Below are positions 43,395 through 51,670 of a stretch of 64,000 nucleotides of DNA, one piece after another. Every line of letters starts with the position of its first letter. Positions within the stretch are counted from its first letter, which is position 1. Under the pieces are notes generated by a model. That model searched no databases, was not told the origin of the DNA, and saw only the letters and a list, made by a program, of their open reading frames with translations. The translations under genes were made by a program, and so were the position numbers. This DNA is from Methanospirillum lacunae (GTDB lineage Archaea; Halobacteriota; Methanomicrobia; Methanomicrobiales; Methanospirillaceae): assembly GCF_046195335.1 (NCBI RefSeq), contig NZ_CP176093.1, one strand, 5' to 3'.

Positions 43395-44682
43395 ACGAAT
43401 AACCGAATTATTCAAATCCAAAAAAACAGAATCAAAATCGAGTACTACGAGTTTTGCTGACCTTCCTGCATGGCTTGATACCGAAGAGCAGACCTGTGTC
43501 AGTCTCCGCTCTGAGCAGTTCATTGATTCACGTGAGGTCATTGAAAAAGCCAGGCAGGATATTCTTCAACTTCTTGGAGAGTTTGGGAAAGAGGATTCTA
43601 CTCCAGAACCCATGCACCCCAAGGTCGAGCAGGTGAACCGGCATAACCTCCCACAGTTCAAGCATAAGGTCGAAGATGCCCTTGATGTCGAATTCTCTGA
43701 CGATGATGAGACCTATTACCAGCAGGTTGCCGAATTGATCAACTGCTGCTTTAAGGCATACCGTGGCCCCGGCCGCTACCTGCACCACCTGTATGCAGAT
43801 GAGGTGAAGGTCTTCAGGCAACTGATGGATCAGATTGGAAAAGAACTCAACCTCCTTACTGAAGCCATAAAAAACTCCCGGATCAGACTTGCCAGCATTG
43901 AGGCTGTCAGGGAGGGGATAAAGCAGGTGCAGGATGCTGAAGATGAACTCGCTGAAGTGAACACCATCAGGAAAGAGATGGATGAAAAGCGTAGTGAACG
44001 TCTCAAGCGAAAAGATGACCTCTCCCGTGATCGGGATACGCATGCTTCAAGCCATGAATACCGGGAATATGCGGATGCAATGGCAGCGTTTGAAGACGAA
44101 AAGCGAAGGACTCTTGAGTTATTTGAAACGCTTGATGCTCTTGTAAGAACTGCTCTTCCTATCTGGCGTCGTGCGCTGCGGATTGTACAGGACGAGAAAA
44201 GAAAGGGTGAGGAGAAACATCTTGACAGTCTTATCCAGATGGCCGTACTCCAGCAATATGCTGATCCTGAATTTGTGCATCTTGTAAAATCTACATCAGA
44301 AGAGATTTTCAAATCAATAGCAAACGATTCAATCCCCCTGAAAAATTCATTTGAAAAATCGTTGTTTGTAAATGCTGATTCATACATGGACCAGATGACA
44401 GGTTCAGTTGTATTATGGCGAAACGGAGAGGAAAAATGTCAGCATGATCGCGATATACTTTCCTCGCACACTGCAGCAGAAAAGTATTCTTCGTTTGAGA
44501 TTGCCATTCTCGATCTCGAACGTGAAATAAAACACATCGATGAGGAATCAGGAAAACTTGAAGGCCGGGTTCATCATCTTGAGCGGGAAAAGGAGAAAGC
44601 AGCATCCATTATTAATGACGAGATGAAGGAGTTGTCAGGTGGGGAGATCATTATTGAAGGGATTTCCGGAGAAGGAGCATGA
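43387..44682 (+). CDS. Large coiled-coil protein, unknown
   Basis: 431 residues from the ATG at 43387, which lies inside the last codons of nadM (8-base overlap). Predicted helical throughout. The N-terminal third has a folded part (about 60-150), then long heptad-rich coiled coils at about 165-215 and 370-425, rich in Glu, Lys and Arg. No signal peptide, membrane span, or enzymatic motif. It may be a structural or scaffold protein. Its four-gene coupling to larB-nadM and a small Cys protein is the only clue to its function. Confidence 0.75.
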   Translation: MFKRITELFKSKKTESKSSTTSFADLPAWLDTEEQTCVSLRSEQFIDSREVIEKARQDILQLLGEFGKEDSTPEPMHPKVEQVNRHNLPQFKHKVEDALDVEFSDDDETYYQQVAELINCCFKAYRGPGRYLHHLYADEVKVFRQLMDQIGKELNLLTEAIKNSRIRLASIEAVREGIKQVQDAEDELAEVNTIRKEMDEKRSERLKRKDDLSRDRDTHASSHEYREYADAMAAFEDEKRRTLELFETLDALVRTALPIWRRALRIVQDEKRKGEEKHLDSLIQMAVLQQYADPEFVHLVKSTSEEIFKSIANDSIPLKNSFEKSLFVNADSYMDQMTGSVVLWRNGEEKCQHDRDILSSHTAAEKYSSFEIAILDLEREIKHIDEESGKLEGRVHHLEREKEKAASIINDEMKELSGGEIIIEGISGEGA

Positions 44683-44942
44683 GCCGTCCTGTCCGTACAC
44701 TTCAGGTAGAGAAAGGATATGTGGAGTGCCTGTCTTCAAAAAAAGAGGACCTAGATCACTGCAGGTTCTGTGCCCATTCTGTCAGGTTCAGAGTAGCTGG
44801 CAAAGAGGTTGCCTCCCCTGCCCGTGCTTACTGCACTCTTCAGCGTCATAGCGAGGAGATTGACCTTGCAAAAGTTGAAGCAGTTATATGCGATGATCTC
44901 TCATCAGAGGGGTTTCGTAGTATCATGAATATCATCGGTTAA
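44679..44942 (+). CDS. Small Cys-containing protein, unknown
   Basis: 87 residues; the ATG overlaps the coiled-coil gene by four bases (ATGA). Cys17, the pair Cys28-x2-Cys31 (DHCRFCAHS), Cys52 (AYCTLQ) and Cys71 suggest a metal site, zinc or Fe-S. The remainder is helical. No family recognised. Last gene of the larB-nadM operon; converges with cobyric acid synthase. Confidence 0.7.
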   Translation: MSRPVRTLQVEKGYVECLSSKKEDLDHCRFCAHSVRFRVAGKEVASPARAYCTLQRHSEEIDLAKVEAVICDDLSSEGFRSIMNIIG

Positions 44943-44959
44943 CTGGAAATTTCTCCTTT

Positions 44960-46396
44960 TTATTTGAAGTGTTTCAGAATCTCATCAAATCGGACATATT
45001 TTTCAAAGTGATCTGCCAGGGCATCGAATGGATCTCCCTGTTCCTCACTTTCATTCCATATGATTCCTTTCTGCTCGCAAAGATATGAGACCAGGGCTTT
45101 AACCGCAGATGGATTTGTGAATAGGCCATGCATATAGGTCCCTATTACAAGACCATCATCAGAGACTGCCCCTTCATCCAAAAAAGCAGTTTTAACTTTT
45201 GGATGATTGGTATCTCCCATATGAATCTCATACCCGCTCACTTCAGAGATACGTGAGAGGATTGGACCGACTCCTGATGAGCAGCGGGTTACCTGGGTGG
45301 TAGTCTTTTCGTACCCGATGAACTGGGTGGTTCCCGGGATGAGTCCGATTCCTCGATATTCTCCCTCACATGACTCAACCCCTGAGTCGATGATAGTCGT
45401 GCAGAGCATCTGGTATCCCCCACAGATTCCAATCACTGGAGCGCCTCTCGCTCGTGCTACCCTGATCTGATCTGCTGCACCCGATGCCTGAATTACCTGT
45501 AGATCTTCAACCGTATTTTTTGTTCCTGGAATAATGATGGCATCATAATCGCCAAGGTTTTCGCCGGGTTTCACATAGGAAACAGATGCATGACGCTCAA
45601 GAAGTTCAAAGTCTGTGAAATTTGATATCCGCGGGAGATGGATTACAGCAATTCGAATTGGTGTTACCACTACTTTTTTGTCTTGTAGTGAGAGTGAATC
45701 TTCGCTCGGGATGGCTATGTCTGTTGCCGGTACGAGACCCAGTACCGGGATATGACAGAGAGCTTCAAGGATTGTGATCCCTTCATCAAAGAGAGCAGGG
45801 TCTCCCCTGAATTTGTTGATAATTACCCCCTTTACAAGGGATCTTATCTCATCAGGGAGAAGTGAAATGGTGCCATATACCTGGGCAAAGACGCCTCCAC
45901 GTTCTATGTCTGCAACCAAAATGATTGGATATCTGAGTTTCTGGGCAAGTCTGATATTGGCGATGTCGCGGGAGTACAGATTCACCTCGGCAGCACCACC
46001 GGCCCCTTCAATAACCAGGTGCTGATACCGGTCAAGCAATACGTTGGCAGCTTCTATCGCTATCTCCAGGAGATAATCGGTCTCATTATAATATGAGGAG
46101 GCTTTGACGTCACGGTATGGCTTTCCCATGAGCACAATTTGTGAGGTCTGATCTCCTTTGGGCTTGAGCAGGATTGGGTTCATTGAAATATCAGGCTCTA
46201 AACCTGCTGCTATGGCCTGCATCGCCTGGGCAATTCCTATCTCACCCCCCTCGCGTGTAACATATGAGTTCAGACTCATGTTTTGAGATTTGTATGGGGC
46301 ATGCCTGATTGAACGCCGGTGGAGTAATCTGCATATCGCGGTAACCACGGTACTCTTTCCAACATGAGAAGCTGTACCGAGCACCATAATTGACAT
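44960..46396 (-). CDS. cobQ: Cobyric acid synthase (CobQ/CbiP)
   Basis: 478 residues, full length. Amidates adenosylcobyrinic acid a,c-diamide to adenosylcobyric acid, using glutamine, in cobamide synthesis. The N-terminal P-loop-like domain shows GTASHVGKSTVVTAICRLL and later VIEGAGGAAEVNL, and the C-terminal glutamine amidotransferase domain shows GICGGYQMLC with the catalytic Cys and a late His block (GTYMHGLFTN). A 14-base palindrome lies one base before the ATG. Alone on the minus strand. Confidence 0.95.
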   Translation of the reverse strand: MSIMVLGTASHVGKSTVVTAICRLLHRRSIRHAPYKSQNMSLNSYVTREGGEIGIAQAMQAIAAGLEPDISMNPILLKPKGDQTSQIVLMGKPYRDVKASSYYNETDYLLEIAIEAANVLLDRYQHLVIEGAGGAAEVNLYSRDIANIRLAQKLRYPIILVADIERGGVFAQVYGTISLLPDEIRSLVKGVIINKFRGDPALFDEGITILEALCHIPVLGLVPATDIAIPSEDSLSLQDKKVVVTPIRIAVIHLPRISNFTDFELLERHASVSYVKPGENLGDYDAIIIPGTKNTVEDLQVIQASGAADQIRVARARGAPVIGICGGYQMLCTTIIDSGVESCEGEYRGIGLIPGTTQFIGYEKTTTQVTRCSSGVGPILSRISEVSGYEIHMGDTNHPKVKTAFLDEGAVSDDGLVIGTYMHGLFTNPSAVKALVSYLCEQKGIIWNESEEQGDPFDALADHFEKYVRFDEILKHFK

Positions 46397-46397
46397 G

Positions 46398-46411
46398 ATC
46401 CAACGTTGGAT
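46398..46411. promoter_or_regulatory. Palindrome at the cobQ start
   Basis: ATCCAACGTTGGAT is a perfect 14-base palindrome that ends one base before the cobQ ATG (minus strand). At this place it could bind a repressor or fold as an RNA hairpin over the ribosome site. No cobalamin riboswitch consensus is seen. Confidence 0.4.
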
Positions 46412-46455
46412 GGGCTGGGTAATAATCTCCTATGGCCTGACTTTTCTAATCTCGG

Positions 46456-46463
46456 TTATAAAT
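46456..46463 (+). promoter_or_regulatory. TATA box of the aIF1 gene
   Basis: TTATAAAT gives a predicted start near 46486 and a leader of about 40 bases with a GGGAGATGG ribosome site. Confidence 0.45.
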
Positions 46464-46525
46464 GGGTTTGTTCCGATACCGGACAATAAAAAGGCTTTAA
46501 TAACAAAACGGGAGATGGTATAGTA

Positions 46526-46831
46526 ATGAATGGTGGTATTTGCTCCATTTGCGGGCTACCAAAAGAACTGTGTATCTGTGAAGAAGTTGCAAAAGAGCAG
46601 CAGAGAATTAACGTAAAGGTCAATAAACGTCGTTATGGGAAAGAAGTCACAGTGATCGAGGGGCTTGATCCTACTGACATCGATCTCGAAGACCTCTCTA
46701 AATTCATGAAGAGTAAACTCGCCTGTGGGGGGACGGTGAAGGGAAACTCGATTGAATTGCAGGGAAACCATCGTGAACGGGTTATCGATCTGCTCGCAAG
46801 CAAAGGGTATGCGGTGGACAATATTACATAA
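46526..46831 (+). CDS. Translation initiation factor aIF1 (SUI1)
   Basis: 101 residues. aIF1 controls start-codon choice on the small ribosomal subunit. Seen: an N-terminal zinc-binding Cys set (CSICGLPKELCIC), VNKRRYGKEVTVIEGLDP, and LKSKLACGGTVKGNSIELQGNH, the SUI1 core. Full length for methanogens. It converges with the Zn-ribbon gene 16 bases away. Confidence 0.95.
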   Translation: MNGGICSICGLPKELCICEEVAKEQQRINVKVNKRRYGKEVTVIEGLDPTDIDLEDLSKFMKSKLACGGTVKGNSIELQGNHRERVIDLLASKGYAVDNIT

Positions 46832-46847
46832 CGGGCATGCCCGTAAC

Positions 46848-47243
46848 TCAACGTTTTTTCTTTGGCCTGATCATCGAGTTAAGATCAAGCCGGAAGTTTC
46901 CATCTTTTCCAACCTGAATAACGCGGTCATCAGACTCAGCAAGCCTGAGCAGATTCAGATCATACTTGCCAGGTTCAACAATGCGTATACTTTCAACTGA
47001 TTCAGGAGTAAGTGGCTCACTTTGCTTTTCTTCAACTTGCCTGGTTTCCACAGGAATGTTGATGTCATTAGTGGGCTGTGGAGGTTCTTCTGAAATGGGG
47101 GATACAGACTCTAGTGCTTTTGCTGCTTCTGCCTTTCGTGGCGACTCAAAGGCAAATCTGGTTCCTCCGCATGCAGGACAGCGGGGTGCCAGACCAGGGG
47201 CAGCTTCAAGGCGGGTTTTACACCGGAGACAGATGTGTGGCAT
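46848..47243 (-). CDS. Zn-ribbon protein, OapC/COG3364 type
   Basis: 131 residues: an N-terminal zinc ribbon (CLRCKTRLE, RCPACGGTRF), a Pro/Glu-rich linker of about 50 residues, and a conserved C-terminal block RIVEPGKYDLNLLRL with VIQVGKDGNFRLDL. The order GTPase - DUF2073-type - Zn ribbon matches the three genes beside the main replication origin in Haloferax (oapA-oapB-oapC, from memory), whose functions are only partly known. Here it is the last of the trio. Confidence 0.82.
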   Translation of the reverse strand: MPHICLRCKTRLEAAPGLAPRCPACGGTRFAFESPRKAEAAKALESVSPISEEPPQPTNDINIPVETRQVEEKQSEPLTPESVESIRIVEPGKYDLNLLRLAESDDRVIQVGKDGNFRLDLNSMIRPKKKR

Positions 47244-47245
47244 AA

Positions 47246-47617
47246 TTACCGAGCTGAGATCCAGGCACTAATGAAATCCCGGTCACGCCTAATCATTTTT
47301 AGTTGGTTTGCCGGTCCTATCACTGTAAGTCTTCTTAATTCTCCCTCTCCCCGTACAAACCGGGATAACATCCCCCCACTCTTCTGTTTTGAGGGGTAGG
47401 TCTCAATCTCGATTCCTGAGAATTCGTCAGGTAGTATCTCCTGCATTGTCATCTCTATAAGTGAACTCTGTTCTTCAGGCGAAAGACCAGATTCAAGAAT
47501 TACGATGGTTCCACTCCTGACCTTGTCGAGAATCAGGCGGATTTTCTCCATGGATGGCATCCGTGATAGCCGTTCTGCAGAAATAAGATCGATTTGAACA
47601 CCCTGCATGGTCTTCAC
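47246..47617 (-). CDS. OapB-type protein (DUF2073)
   Basis: 123 residues, the middle gene of the trio. Seen: MQGVQIDLISAERLSRMPSMEKIRLILDKV, IVILESGLSPEEQSSLIEMTMQEI, IEIETYP and a C-terminal LTVIGPANQLKMIRRD. These fit the DUF2073 family as I recall it. Its ATG overlaps the GTPase stop by four bases, and its stop is two bases before the Zn-ribbon start. Function not established; it probably forms a complex with its neighbours. Confidence 0.8.
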   Translation of the reverse strand: MKTMQGVQIDLISAERLSRMPSMEKIRLILDKVRSGTIVILESGLSPEEQSSLIEMTMQEILPDEFSGIEIETYPSKQKSGGMLSRFVRGEGELRRLTVIGPANQLKMIRRDRDFISAWISAR

Positions 47618-48243
47618 CGAAATGTCCTGATCATTTCTTCATAGAGATCTTCCACTCTGGTTCCGTTGATACAGGATATCGGGACCACAGGGTGCTGGGG
47701 GAAGGCTGTCTTGATCCGCTGTGGTGATGCATCAGGGAGATCAGTCTTGTTCGCAGCGATTACAACCGGAAGATGTCTGCTCTCGATGATGCCGACCATC
47801 ATGATGTTCACCTGTGCAAAGGGATCCGCTGTCGCATCTATCATATAGATGACCCCGTCGATATCTTCCCTGAGCCAGTGCATCGCTTCGGCAACTCCTT
47901 CTGTTGCCTCCCGTGCCCTGTCGATTGCTTCACTCCGTTCAATACCGTATTCGATGAACTCGTTATAATCAATCTTCGTTGTGACTCCCGGGGTGTCAAC
48001 GATGTCAATAGTGATGGATTTTCCGTTTGATCCGGTAATCGTGATATTTTCTGCCCGAAGCGCTCTCCGGGTTTCATGAGGGATCTCACTGACCGTCCCT
48101 TCAACTCCTGTTGACCATTCTTTGGCGATCCGGTTTGCCAGAGTTGTCTTTCCTGCATTTGGAGGTCCGTAAATTCCTATTCGTGATGTCTTCTTATGGA
48201 AGAGGTTTGTAAGAATTTTGGAGAAGGTCTGACTCAGTCCCAT
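47614..48243 (-). CDS. Era-like GTPase, OapA type
   Basis: 209 residues from the ATG at 48243 (an ATG at 48273 with GGGAG close before it adds 10). GTPase motifs: G1 GPPNAGKTTLANR near residue 29, G3 DIVDTPGVT, G4 AANKTDLP, and G5-like SCING. Compact TRAFAC/Era-type GTPase, likely an RNA or DNA linked regulator. Coupled by an ATGA overlap to the OapB-type gene. Divergent from the CBS gene cluster across about 210 bases. Confidence 0.88.
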   Translation of the reverse strand: MGLSQTFSKILTNLFHKKTSRIGIYGPPNAGKTTLANRIAKEWSTGVEGTVSEIPHETRRALRAENITITGSNGKSITIDIVDTPGVTTKIDYNEFIEYGIERSEAIDRAREATEGVAEAMHWLREDIDGVIYMIDATADPFAQVNIMMVGIIESRHLPVVIAANKTDLPDASPQRIKTAFPQHPVVPISCINGTRVEDLYEEMIRTFR

Positions 48244-48455
48244 ATGTATCGTCCTGACCGGCAGAAGCGGCATTTACTCCCGCAAATCCGGAGTTCCTTC
48301 TGTATGGATATGATCAGAGGGGATTATTATTGTTGTTATCCCACCCTGGCAGGTTTCCTATCCTTTCTGAAAATTCCGGGACCGATGGATTAATATCTGA
48401 ACCGGATGATTAACTGATTGGATGCATCTGCCCGGGTATAACAGAGGTGAAAGCC

Positions 48456-49022
48456 ATGACATACGCAAATGAGAAGATCCAGCTCGACACTTCGGTGGCC
48501 GTGCGGGATATCATGCGAAGGAACCCGAAAACCATAGATTATAGAGCAACGGTTGCAGATGCAGCACGGAAGATGTGCAACAAAGATCCCTCCGGAAGCT
48601 GTATCGTTCTCAAGGAAAATGTTGCCGTCGGCATCGTAACTGAGCAGGACCTCAACTGTAAGGTTGTGGCTAAAGACATCAAGCCTAGTGAGGCCCATGT
48701 CTACGAGATTATGACATCCCCGCTCATAACACTTCATGGTGATAAATCTGTGGAAGATGCGGCCCATCTTATGATAAAGAACCGGGTTCGTCGTCTGCCG
48801 ATTATTAATGATAAGGGGATTGTCATCGGGATAGTGAGTGTCAGGGATATTATGGCAGTCTCGACTGAGATCAATGAGCTCATGGGTGAACTCATTGATA
48901 TCAATCAGGCGAAAGATCTTTCTTCAGGGATGTGTAGCAGATGTGGGAGGATGTCAGATGATCTCTCAAATGTTGACGGTTCTCTTATCTGCTCACTCTG
49001 CAACGAAGAAGACCGCCTCTGA
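48456..49022 (+). CDS. CBS-domain protein with C-terminal zinc ribbon
   Basis: 188 residues from the ATG at 48456 (GAGGTGA at good distance; GTG at 48447 is poorer). Two CBS motifs (about 16-70 and 82-140; IMRRNPKTIDYRATVADAAR, IMTSPLITLHGDKSVEDAA) followed by a short zinc ribbon (MCSRCG and ICSLCN). CBS pairs bind AMP, ATP or S-adenosyl compounds and signal energy state. First gene of a four-gene CBS set. Confidence 0.85.
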   Translation: MTYANEKIQLDTSVAVRDIMRRNPKTIDYRATVADAARKMCNKDPSGSCIVLKENVAVGIVTEQDLNCKVVAKDIKPSEAHVYEIMTSPLITLHGDKSVEDAAHLMIKNRVRRLPIINDKGIVIGIVSVRDIMAVSTEINELMGELIDINQAKDLSSGMCSRCGRMSDDLSNVDGSLICSLCNEEDRL

Positions 49023-49084
49023 CCTGAATAACTCCATCCCTTTGGTTTTTTGAAAAGACCGGGACCTGTATCTCCAGGTAACGG

Positions 49085-49996
49085 ATGGATTTGCGATCAT
49101 ATTTCTCAAATATCAGACCAATTATGCACACCAGACATGATAATGATCTAGGGACAGTACTTTCAATTGCTACCAGGCAGGTCATCTCGGCTCCTCAAAC
49201 AATGCGGATCATAGGTGCAATCGAGACTCTCACTGAGTGGGGTGTCCGCCGTCTGCCCATCGTCGATCCCGGGACTCATCGTCTCAAAGGTATTCTTACT
49301 GCACGTGACGTGGTAGACTTTCTTGGTGGAGGTGAGAAGTTCAACCTCATCAACATCAAGCATGATGGCAACTTCCTTGCTGCCATCAATGAAAGCGTCA
49401 GCAAGATCATGAAGCCTGATGTCAGGACGCTACCTCCCCACGCCAATCTTTCCGAAGCGATCCAGATCATTTTGCAGGATCGTATCGGTGGAATACCAAT
49501 TGTTGATGAGGAAGGAGTTCTCACCGGCATCGTCACTGAACGCGATGTTCTCAAACTTCTCTGCCGGGCATACAGCACTCTCAAGGTGAGTGATGTGATG
49601 ACTTCCTCACTTCTTGTGCAGGAACCTGACTGTCCGCTCTCGATGGTGACCAAAGTAATGACCAGTCACCAGTTCAGACGGCTTCCAATCGTCAAGAATG
49701 ATGTGGTCTTTGGGATTATCACTGCCACTGATATTGTGCGGTATATTGGTTCAGGCAAAGTGTTTGAGAGCCTTGTAACCGGTCACGTTGCAGAGGTGAT
49801 GGCAAAACCAGTCAGAGATCTTGTAAATGGAAACCTGTACACCATTGAACCTGACCAGACCATCACTGAGGCGGCCAGAAGAATGCTTGAGAAAGGTGTA
49901 GGTGCTCTCCCGGTGATTGAGAACAGCAGGCTTGCCGGTCTCGTAACTGAATTTGATCTCGTCAGGGCTCTCTCGACAGAACAGCAGAGTGGGTGA
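49085..49996 (+). CDS. Four-CBS-motif protein
   Basis: 303 residues: a short N-terminus and four CBS motifs (about 20-75, 100-160, 167-220, 232-295), that is, two Bateman modules with no other domain. ARDVV, ERDVL, ATDIV and EFDLV mark the ends of the motifs, where nucleotide-contacting Asp residues lie. Likely a stand-alone nucleotide sensor that acts on partners. The start at 49085 is preceded by AGGTAACGG; Met14 is an alternative. Confidence 0.83.
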   Translation: MDLRSYFSNIRPIMHTRHDNDLGTVLSIATRQVISAPQTMRIIGAIETLTEWGVRRLPIVDPGTHRLKGILTARDVVDFLGGGEKFNLINIKHDGNFLAAINESVSKIMKPDVRTLPPHANLSEAIQIILQDRIGGIPIVDEEGVLTGIVTERDVLKLLCRAYSTLKVSDVMTSSLLVQEPDCPLSMVTKVMTSHQFRRLPIVKNDVVFGIITATDIVRYIGSGKVFESLVTGHVAEVMAKPVRDLVNGNLYTIEPDQTITEAARRMLEKGVGALPVIENSRLAGLVTEFDLVRALSTEQQSG

Positions 49997-50002
49997 TGAA
50001 CC

Positions 50003-50764
50003 ATGCTGATATCTGATCTGATGAGTTCACCCGTACGGGTCTGTGGTCCCGATGATACTGTCTCCTATGTCAGAAACCTCATGCTGAAACACCATATCTC
50101 CAGAGTTCTGGTTATGGATGGTCAAAGGGCTGTAGGGATCATCACCAAAAAGGATATTGGGTACAGACTCAGGAGTCGTGACCCGGCCTGGCGGCGGAGA
50201 TCTCCTGATAATGAGCCAGTTTCATCTGTCATGACTGTAGATATCATCAGTATATCACCAGGCAGCAGTATTCATGATGCACTGGTTCTGATGGTAACCC
50301 ATAAGATCTCGGGATTTCCGGTAATAGACCAGGGAATGGTTCTCGGAATGGTGACCAAATCTGACATGATACGATCCCCGCTTGTAAAAAGCCTGGATCG
50401 TCCGGTATCCGGGGTGATGCATGATGTACAACAGGTAACAAAGGAACATTCACTCGATCATGTGATCGATCTGATGCAGTCTGGTTGTGGAAAAGTTGTA
50501 GTAACCGGAGAAGATGGCAGCATGAGTGGTATTATTTCTGAAAGTGATCTCACCTTTGCACAGGAAGGACGAACTCAACCTGAAAAACTCAAGGCTGGAG
50601 ATGTGATGAGATCACCGGTGATCACACTTGATGACAAAGCGCGGACTGGCGATGTCATTCGTGAAATGGCAGAAAAACATATATCTTGCCTTATTATCAC
50701 GAATGGACAGGGACTAAAAGGAATTATAACCAGAGATGATATCATAGGAGAAGTGATTTTATGA
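50003..50764 (+). CDS. Four-CBS-motif protein
   Basis: 253 residues, all CBS: four motifs (about 3-55, 73-125, 134-185, 197-250). The ends are marked by KKDIG, KSDMI, ESDLT and RDDII. An Arg-rich spacer (RDPAWRRRSPDNEP) lies between motifs 1 and 2 and may contact phosphate or nucleic acid. Six bases after the preceding gene and coupled to the next by an ATGA overlap. No partner domain present. Confidence 0.83.
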   Translation: MLISDLMSSPVRVCGPDDTVSYVRNLMLKHHISRVLVMDGQRAVGIITKKDIGYRLRSRDPAWRRRSPDNEPVSSVMTVDIISISPGSSIHDALVLMVTHKISGFPVIDQGMVLGMVTKSDMIRSPLVKSLDRPVSGVMHDVQQVTKEHSLDHVIDLMQSGCGKVVVTGEDGSMSGIISESDLTFAQEGRTQPEKLKAGDVMRSPVITLDDKARTGDVIREMAEKHISCLIITNGQGLKGIITRDDIIGEVIL

Positions 50765-51540
50765 CCAATACTATACTTGTCAGGGATGTTATGTCCAAAC
50801 CGGTGACTGTTGCAAAGTCAGTCCCGGTAACCGAAGCACTGGATAAAATGCTCGATGTCGGAATGGACCCGTTGATCGTAGTCCACAACGATGAAGTGGT
50901 TGGCACAGTGTCCCGTCACAAAATCGTGGAGAAACTTGGTGCAAAGCACAGCACAGAGGTCTCACCGAATGCTATCCACGTTTCCAATACAATCGATGAT
51001 GATTTTACCTTCATCTATGATGATCAGGAAGTTGATGTCCTCATCCCACTCCTGCAGGAGCGGTACAAACTCGCGGTTGTTTATGACTCAGATAACAAAC
51101 TGATCGGTCAGGTTAATTCAGGTGACATTCTCGGAAAGATGGTCCCTGATGGTGATCTGACATCTGTAATGGAGCGTGTCCAGTTCATCGATTCCGGTGA
51201 AAGAATGGTTCACCTGCGCAGAAAGATGATTGATGAGAATATTGCCCGGTTTGTTGTCATGAACGAGGGGAAGATGGCAGGCATTGTTTCTGAAACTGAT
51301 GTTGCTGTTGCCCTTCTGAAGTTCCGCGACTCGGTTGATGACCGCCACCAGGAGCATCAAGTCCGTAACATCCTTGTGCAGGATATCATGACCGCATCAG
51401 TGCAGAGTGTTGAGATGGGATCGCCTCTGAACAAGGTGATAGATCTTATGTGCACCAAGAATTTCAGCAGCGTGCCGGTAACTGAGAATGGCAAGGTCGT
51501 TGGCATCGTGACCCGCCAGTCATTAATCCAGGCACTCTGA
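50761..51540 (+). CDS. Four-CBS-motif protein
   Basis: 259 residues. The first motif (RDVMSKPVTVAKSVPVTEAL) and the last (QDIMTASVQSVEMGSPLNKV) are clear; the two in the middle are divergent (SGDIL, ETDVA). The ATG overlaps the previous stop by four bases. Last gene of the CBS set; a T-rich run (CCTTTTTTC) follows the stop and is a likely terminator. Confidence 0.8.
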   Translation: MTNTILVRDVMSKPVTVAKSVPVTEALDKMLDVGMDPLIVVHNDEVVGTVSRHKIVEKLGAKHSTEVSPNAIHVSNTIDDDFTFIYDDQEVDVLIPLLQERYKLAVVYDSDNKLIGQVNSGDILGKMVPDGDLTSVMERVQFIDSGERMVHLRRKMIDENIARFVVMNEGKMAGIVSETDVAVALLKFRDSVDDRHQEHQVRNILVQDIMTASVQSVEMGSPLNKVIDLMCTKNFSSVPVTENGKVVGIVTRQSLIQAL

Positions 51541-51640
51541 TCCTTTTTTCAACGATATTTATCTTTGAATTATCTTTTGCATATCATTTGAGAACATTTG
51601 AGATTCCTTGGTTCAGAGTATCAGAACTGTTGCATTATCT

Positions 51641-51646
51641 TATTTA
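51641..51646 (+). promoter_or_regulatory. TATA box of the deoxyhypusine synthase gene
   Basis: TATTTA is centred about 27 bases before the ATG at 51671, so the mRNA would be leaderless. This supports the ATG at 51671 over the TTG at 51608. Confidence 0.5.
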
Positions 51647-51670
51647 TCTCCTGATTTCCAACGCTATCCA

